Shown here: piece by piece, positions 44,191 through 47,105 of the stretch
Numbering within the stretch: position 1 is the first letter of the stretch
Layout of the letters: the number at the start of each line of letters is the position of its first letter
DNA from: an uncultured Clostridia bacterium
GTDB lineage: Bacteria > Bacillota > Clostridia > UBA1381
Direction of reading: 5' to 3'
Assembly (NCBI GenBank): GCA_904395315.1
Contig: CAJFNT010000060.1
Span: forward strand, 1-47,105
DNA length: 47,105 nt
The notes under the pieces: model-generated
Databases searched by the model: none
What the model was told of the DNA's origin: nothing
The model's input: the letters and a program-made list of their open reading frames with translations, nothing else
Position numbers and translations under genes: made by a program

Positions 44191-44272
44191 TATTACGGTG
44201 TGCATGCCGTAAAACAGGTAAAGAACAAAAGCGGTCTTCACCGCAGGATAAAAGGAAAGGAATGGAGAAAAG

Positions 44273-46417
44273 ATGAAGGTATACCAAATGATATACACTT
44301 CGGTGTTTCACAGCCTTGCGGATCCCGAGCTGGGGCTTTCAAATCAGCCGGGACAGCGGGTTTATTCTTGCTCACAGGGGCTGACCCGTGAAAACGTATC
44401 CGAATTGATGCGTTTTTTGAGCTATAGGCTGCCGAAGAATAATGATACAGAGTATCCCAAGGAGCTTGGAGATCCGACTATACCGTCAATGTTTCCGAAG
44501 ACATTTAGGACGCTAAGACTTGCCGATGGCAAATTCGCGGCGGTGCAGTCGGTATATTCGGGCTATGATATAAACGGTGATGAGGGGAATTTTTTCGCGC
44601 ATGCTCTTATATTTGATGAATATGACGACAGTTTCTTCCCGGAGCAGTACTTTGGTTCGGAGTTGTTCAGGACATATCTCACCAAGGAAGAGCAGAATGC
44701 GGAACTTATAAGATATTTGCCGGTGATAAATGATCCTCCAAAGCCGGACGGACTTGAAGAGGAAATAATAACGTTTATAAATCTCCACAAAAAAGAGCTT
44801 ACATACCTCATAAATCATGCGGTAACAATGCTCACATCGGAGAATATCAAAAATATATGTATAAGCACCGACGATGAGTATCTTACAGAAAGGTATCTTA
44901 TAGCGCTTAAATGGCTCTTGCCAAGGGATATTTCGAGAAATACCGGAATATCGACATATAATGTATACCTTCCGTCGGATAAGCAGGACAGGATAGTATT
45001 TCACGGAACTATTTACGGTAAAAATAATATAACAAGGAACGCTATCGAGAGCAGAGATAACTGCATTTATCTTGATTTCGGGAATATAGATTTTTCGGCT
45101 GTGGCAGTTTCCAATCTGTTCAACATGGAAGTTGAGGAGATAAGAAGACAGTATGAAAAATATAAGATATCGTCTGTGTCCGCTTATCTTGACTGGTTCG
45201 CCCTTACTCAGAATGTCACATTCCCGGGCATGGGAGGCAAACTGCTGAAATTCAAGCGTTCGGCAGGTGATGAAGCGTTCGCGGAGCGGGCGAAGGAGCT
45301 CTTCAGGAATATCGATGATGATTCGATGAAGGATGTAAAGTTCGAGATCACAAAGGTAATGTATGATAATATCGAGCTGTTTCCGGATGAAACGAGAAAG
45401 CTCACAGAGATATATGTTACCGATTGTATAATAAAGCTCTGTGAAGGCGAGAACTACGATATAGAATCAATAGTCAAGGCGTCGGATGCGGAAGGCGAGC
45501 AGATCGAGACTATAAAGGAAAATTTGCCGCGGTATATGAATATAATCTATAGCAGTATTGGTTTTATGGGGGCTAAGAACAAGCGTATACTGATGAATTT
45601 CATCGCGCATATAAAACGCGGCGGAGGTTACGAGAGCTGGTATGAGATGATGGGCGGCAAGCGAAAGCATATATCTATACTGTTGGAGCTGGCGGCGCCG
45701 ATAGTCATAACCGGACACGGAGTCAACACATTTTCGGTGCCTCAGGGATGGAGCGAGGACGAACTCTATGAGCTTATAGCATATATAGAAGCTTCCACCG
45801 AAGACAGAGAATTGTCTATGGGCTGTGCAAAATATATCATGGAGCATGATGATATAGACTGGGAGAAATATGGCATAATGATAACCCATCGAAAGAAAAT
45901 GCCGATGGAGATAGAGGAGGATTCCGCCAAGATACGCCGTTTGCTTACTAAGGTAGGATATGAACCGTATCAGCGAAACACATATGATGTTATAAAAAGG
46001 GATGTGATGGCTGATGTGGAAGATAATAGATCGCCATTGCTTATATCGAGACTGCTGTATGAGATATATCAATGGCAGGGCACATACGCAAATCAGCGTG
46101 AAGCGCAGATCAGAGCGGAGAAAGTAAGGAAACTGATTCTTGAGCTGAGGAAAAAGGAACCTCAGTGCTATAACTATATGATACCGAAACTTGCATTGGA
46201 AATAGTGGAGTCACAGGGGCATTATCATGAAGTGATGATAAACACCGAAACAATGCCGGTAAGCTTTTGGAATTGGTTTATAATAGGATTCAAGCGCTGT
46301 AAACGCGATGATAAAAAAATGCTTGCATATATAAGGATATATACGGCAAATAAAATGAAACTTAGCAGACTGCCTGTAAAGGGCGCGTTGCGTGCCGCAT
46401 TCCAGAGCGAGGTCTGA
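44273..46417 (+). CDS. GAP1-N2-like protein (GTPase-associated protein 1 type)
   Basis: 714 residues; GGAG lies 6 bases before the ATG. No signal peptide or membrane segment. The N-terminal 250 residues (YQMIYTSVFHSLADPELGLS, VYSCSQGLTRENVSELMRFL, FPKTFRTLRLADGKFAAVQS, GNFFAHALIFDEYDDSFFPE) resemble GAP1-N2, the first domain of GTPase-associated protein 1, known from predicted three-part GTPase systems (family knowledge, recalled and not searched). Residues about 330-714 are alpha-helical and charged, perhaps a GAP1-M-like part. A membrane protein gene follows after 31 bases. If the call is right, GTPase or companion genes should lie to the right of the window. Confidence 0.5.
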   Translation: MKVYQMIYTSVFHSLADPELGLSNQPGQRVYSCSQGLTRENVSELMRFLSYRLPKNNDTEYPKELGDPTIPSMFPKTFRTLRLADGKFAAVQSVYSGYDINGDEGNFFAHALIFDEYDDSFFPEQYFGSELFRTYLTKEEQNAELIRYLPVINDPPKPDGLEEEIITFINLHKKELTYLINHAVTMLTSENIKNICISTDDEYLTERYLIALKWLLPRDISRNTGISTYNVYLPSDKQDRIVFHGTIYGKNNITRNAIESRDNCIYLDFGNIDFSAVAVSNLFNMEVEEIRRQYEKYKISSVSAYLDWFALTQNVTFPGMGGKLLKFKRSAGDEAFAERAKELFRNIDDDSMKDVKFEITKVMYDNIELFPDETRKLTEIYVTDCIIKLCEGENYDIESIVKASDAEGEQIETIKENLPRYMNIIYSSIGFMGAKNKRILMNFIAHIKRGGGYESWYEMMGGKRKHISILLELAAPIVITGHGVNTFSVPQGWSEDELYELIAYIEASTEDRELSMGCAKYIMEHDDIDWEKYGIMITHRKKMPMEIEEDSAKIRRLLTKVGYEPYQRNTYDVIKRDVMADVEDNRSPLLISRLLYEIYQWQGTYANQREAQIRAEKVRKLILELRKKEPQCYNYMIPKLALEIVESQGHYHEVMINTETMPVSFWNWFIIGFKRCKRDDKKMLAYIRIYTANKMKLSRLPVKGALRAAFQSEV

Positions 46418-46448
46418 TCAATAATAACATGAAAGGAAATACAAGAAG

Positions 46449-47105
46449 ATGAAAGATTCAGTAAAAAGAAGAACAGTAGCGGTATGCGCGGCGGCTATGT
46501 CGCTCATGATCACGGCAGGCTCGGCTATGGCGGCAGCGACTACCAGACCGCAGCCGGACGGGAGCGGGGAGACAACACAGACAACGATAAATACATCAGC
46601 AGGAGAAAGCGGTGAAACTGATGTTTCAACAGCAACACAGGCGCCGCAGACCAACGTTGTCGATACAACCAACAGTGTGACGCAGACAACGACTGCATCG
46701 AACAATGAGCAGAGAAGCTATCAGACCAAGCTGGGAGGTTTCCTTTGGTTCCTGCTTTCGGTAGTTGTCAATTTTATCATAAGCTGCTGGGTAGGAAACA
46801 GATTTTATCGCCTTTCAAAGAGAAGCAATCAGAGCTCGGCAGAGATCAGGGCGCTTCGCAAGGATATAGAAGAAAAGTTCGGATCAACATTGAAAGATAT
46901 ATCTGAGCCGGCTGTTGAAGTTATGAATCAGAATGAGAACTATTCGCGCACGGATGAAGGCCTTACTATGCCTGACAGACAGAGCAAGATCGAAATAAAT
47001 GACGAGGAGCGTGAGATATTCCGAAGATGGGATGCTCAGAGAGCCAACACAAGAAAAAGTCAGAGAAGCACAAGATCACGAATAGATGAAGAAGAAGATT
47101 TCGAG
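46449..47105 (+). CDS. Membrane-anchored protein with signal peptide and Thr-rich ectodomain (partial)
   Basis: The frame runs open to the window end, 219 codons seen. AAAGGA lies 10 bases before the ATG. Residues 1-29 form a signal peptide (RRTVAVCAAAMSLMITAGSAMA). Residues 30-95 are a low-complexity Thr/Ser/Gln segment. One transmembrane helix follows (LGGFLWFLLSVVVNFIISCW, about 97-117), then a cytoplasmic charged region with a coiled-coil-like stretch (SAEIRALRKDIEEKFGS) and many Arg/Ser/Glu. No domain recognised. Its place 31 bases behind the GAP1-like gene points to one operon and a membrane link for that module. Confidence 0.65.
   Translation, partial: MKDSVKRRTVAVCAAAMSLMITAGSAMAAATTRPQPDGSGETTQTTINTSAGESGETDVSTATQAPQTNVVDTTNSVTQTTTASNNEQRSYQTKLGGFLWFLLSVVVNFIISCWVGNRFYRLSKRSNQSSAEIRALRKDIEEKFGSTLKDISEPAVEVMNQNENYSRTDEGLTMPDRQSKIEINDEEREIFRRWDAQRANTRKSQRSTRSRIDEEEDFE

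Overview
The window looks like chromosome of a spore-forming anaerobic Clostridia-type bacterium. Supporting signs are an alpha/beta-type small acid-soluble spore protein gene, a group B-like [FeFe] hydrogenase, AddAB in place of RecBCD, a DUF3793-flavodoxin pair, SLH-anchored pectin lyase, and promoters of the TTGACA-N17-TATAAT type. I cannot name a genus from sequence alone. All calls are from reading the DNA and conceptual translations; no database search was run.

Layout. Bases 1-382 are the end of an integrated element: the C-terminus of a large serine recombinase followed by a 3' piece of a tRNA-Asn gene (attachment-type scar) and its terminator. Bases 421-6983 hold a 5'-truncated rhamnogalacturonan lyase (PL11 type, with LRR tail), a RodA-type peptidoglycan polymerase and a complete secreted PL11 lyase with SLH anchor. 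On the minus strand follow a CAP-domain secreted protein, a spore protein, and the operon cca-xer-asp23-recG (7124-13182). Then on the plus strand come the hydrogenase, a DUF2798 membrane protein behind a long hairpin leader, and the DNA repair operon exonuclease-addB-addA (15962-23915).

Bases 23959-29533 form an accessory region, partly AT-rich. It has secreted proteins with copper-amine-oxidase-N-like stalk domains (one intact, one remnant), a candidate small RNA, and a complete Agr-type quorum-sensing locus on the minus strand: agrB, a LytTR response regulator, a GHKL sensor kinase, and a 56-residue agrD-like pre-peptide gene (26353-26523). The agrB and agrD promoters share the same 20-bp-period direct repeat at an identical distance from the -35 box. 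This is most simply read as the binding site of the regulator and hence an autoinduction loop.

Bases 29654-44190 are mostly housekeeping: a coiled-coil membrane protein, a PHP phosphoesterase next to hisZ-hisG-hisA, a DeoR regulator with RNase HI, a metal-regulation-like leader with two TTAG-N6-CTAA palindromes ahead of DUF3793 and flavodoxin, a half-size EamA transporter, an Lrp-aminotransferase pair, pyrG, and a heterodimeric ABC exporter with one degenerate ATP site. The right end (44273-47105) starts a two-or-more-gene module: a 714-residue protein whose N-terminus resembles GTPase-associated protein 1 (GAP1-N2), and a signal-peptide/TM/coiled-coil membrane protein that runs off the window. 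The best candidates for something little described are the agr locus with its paired boxes, the GAP1-like module, the small RNA at 26044-26106 and the two structured leaders (15053-15224 and 35160-35321).
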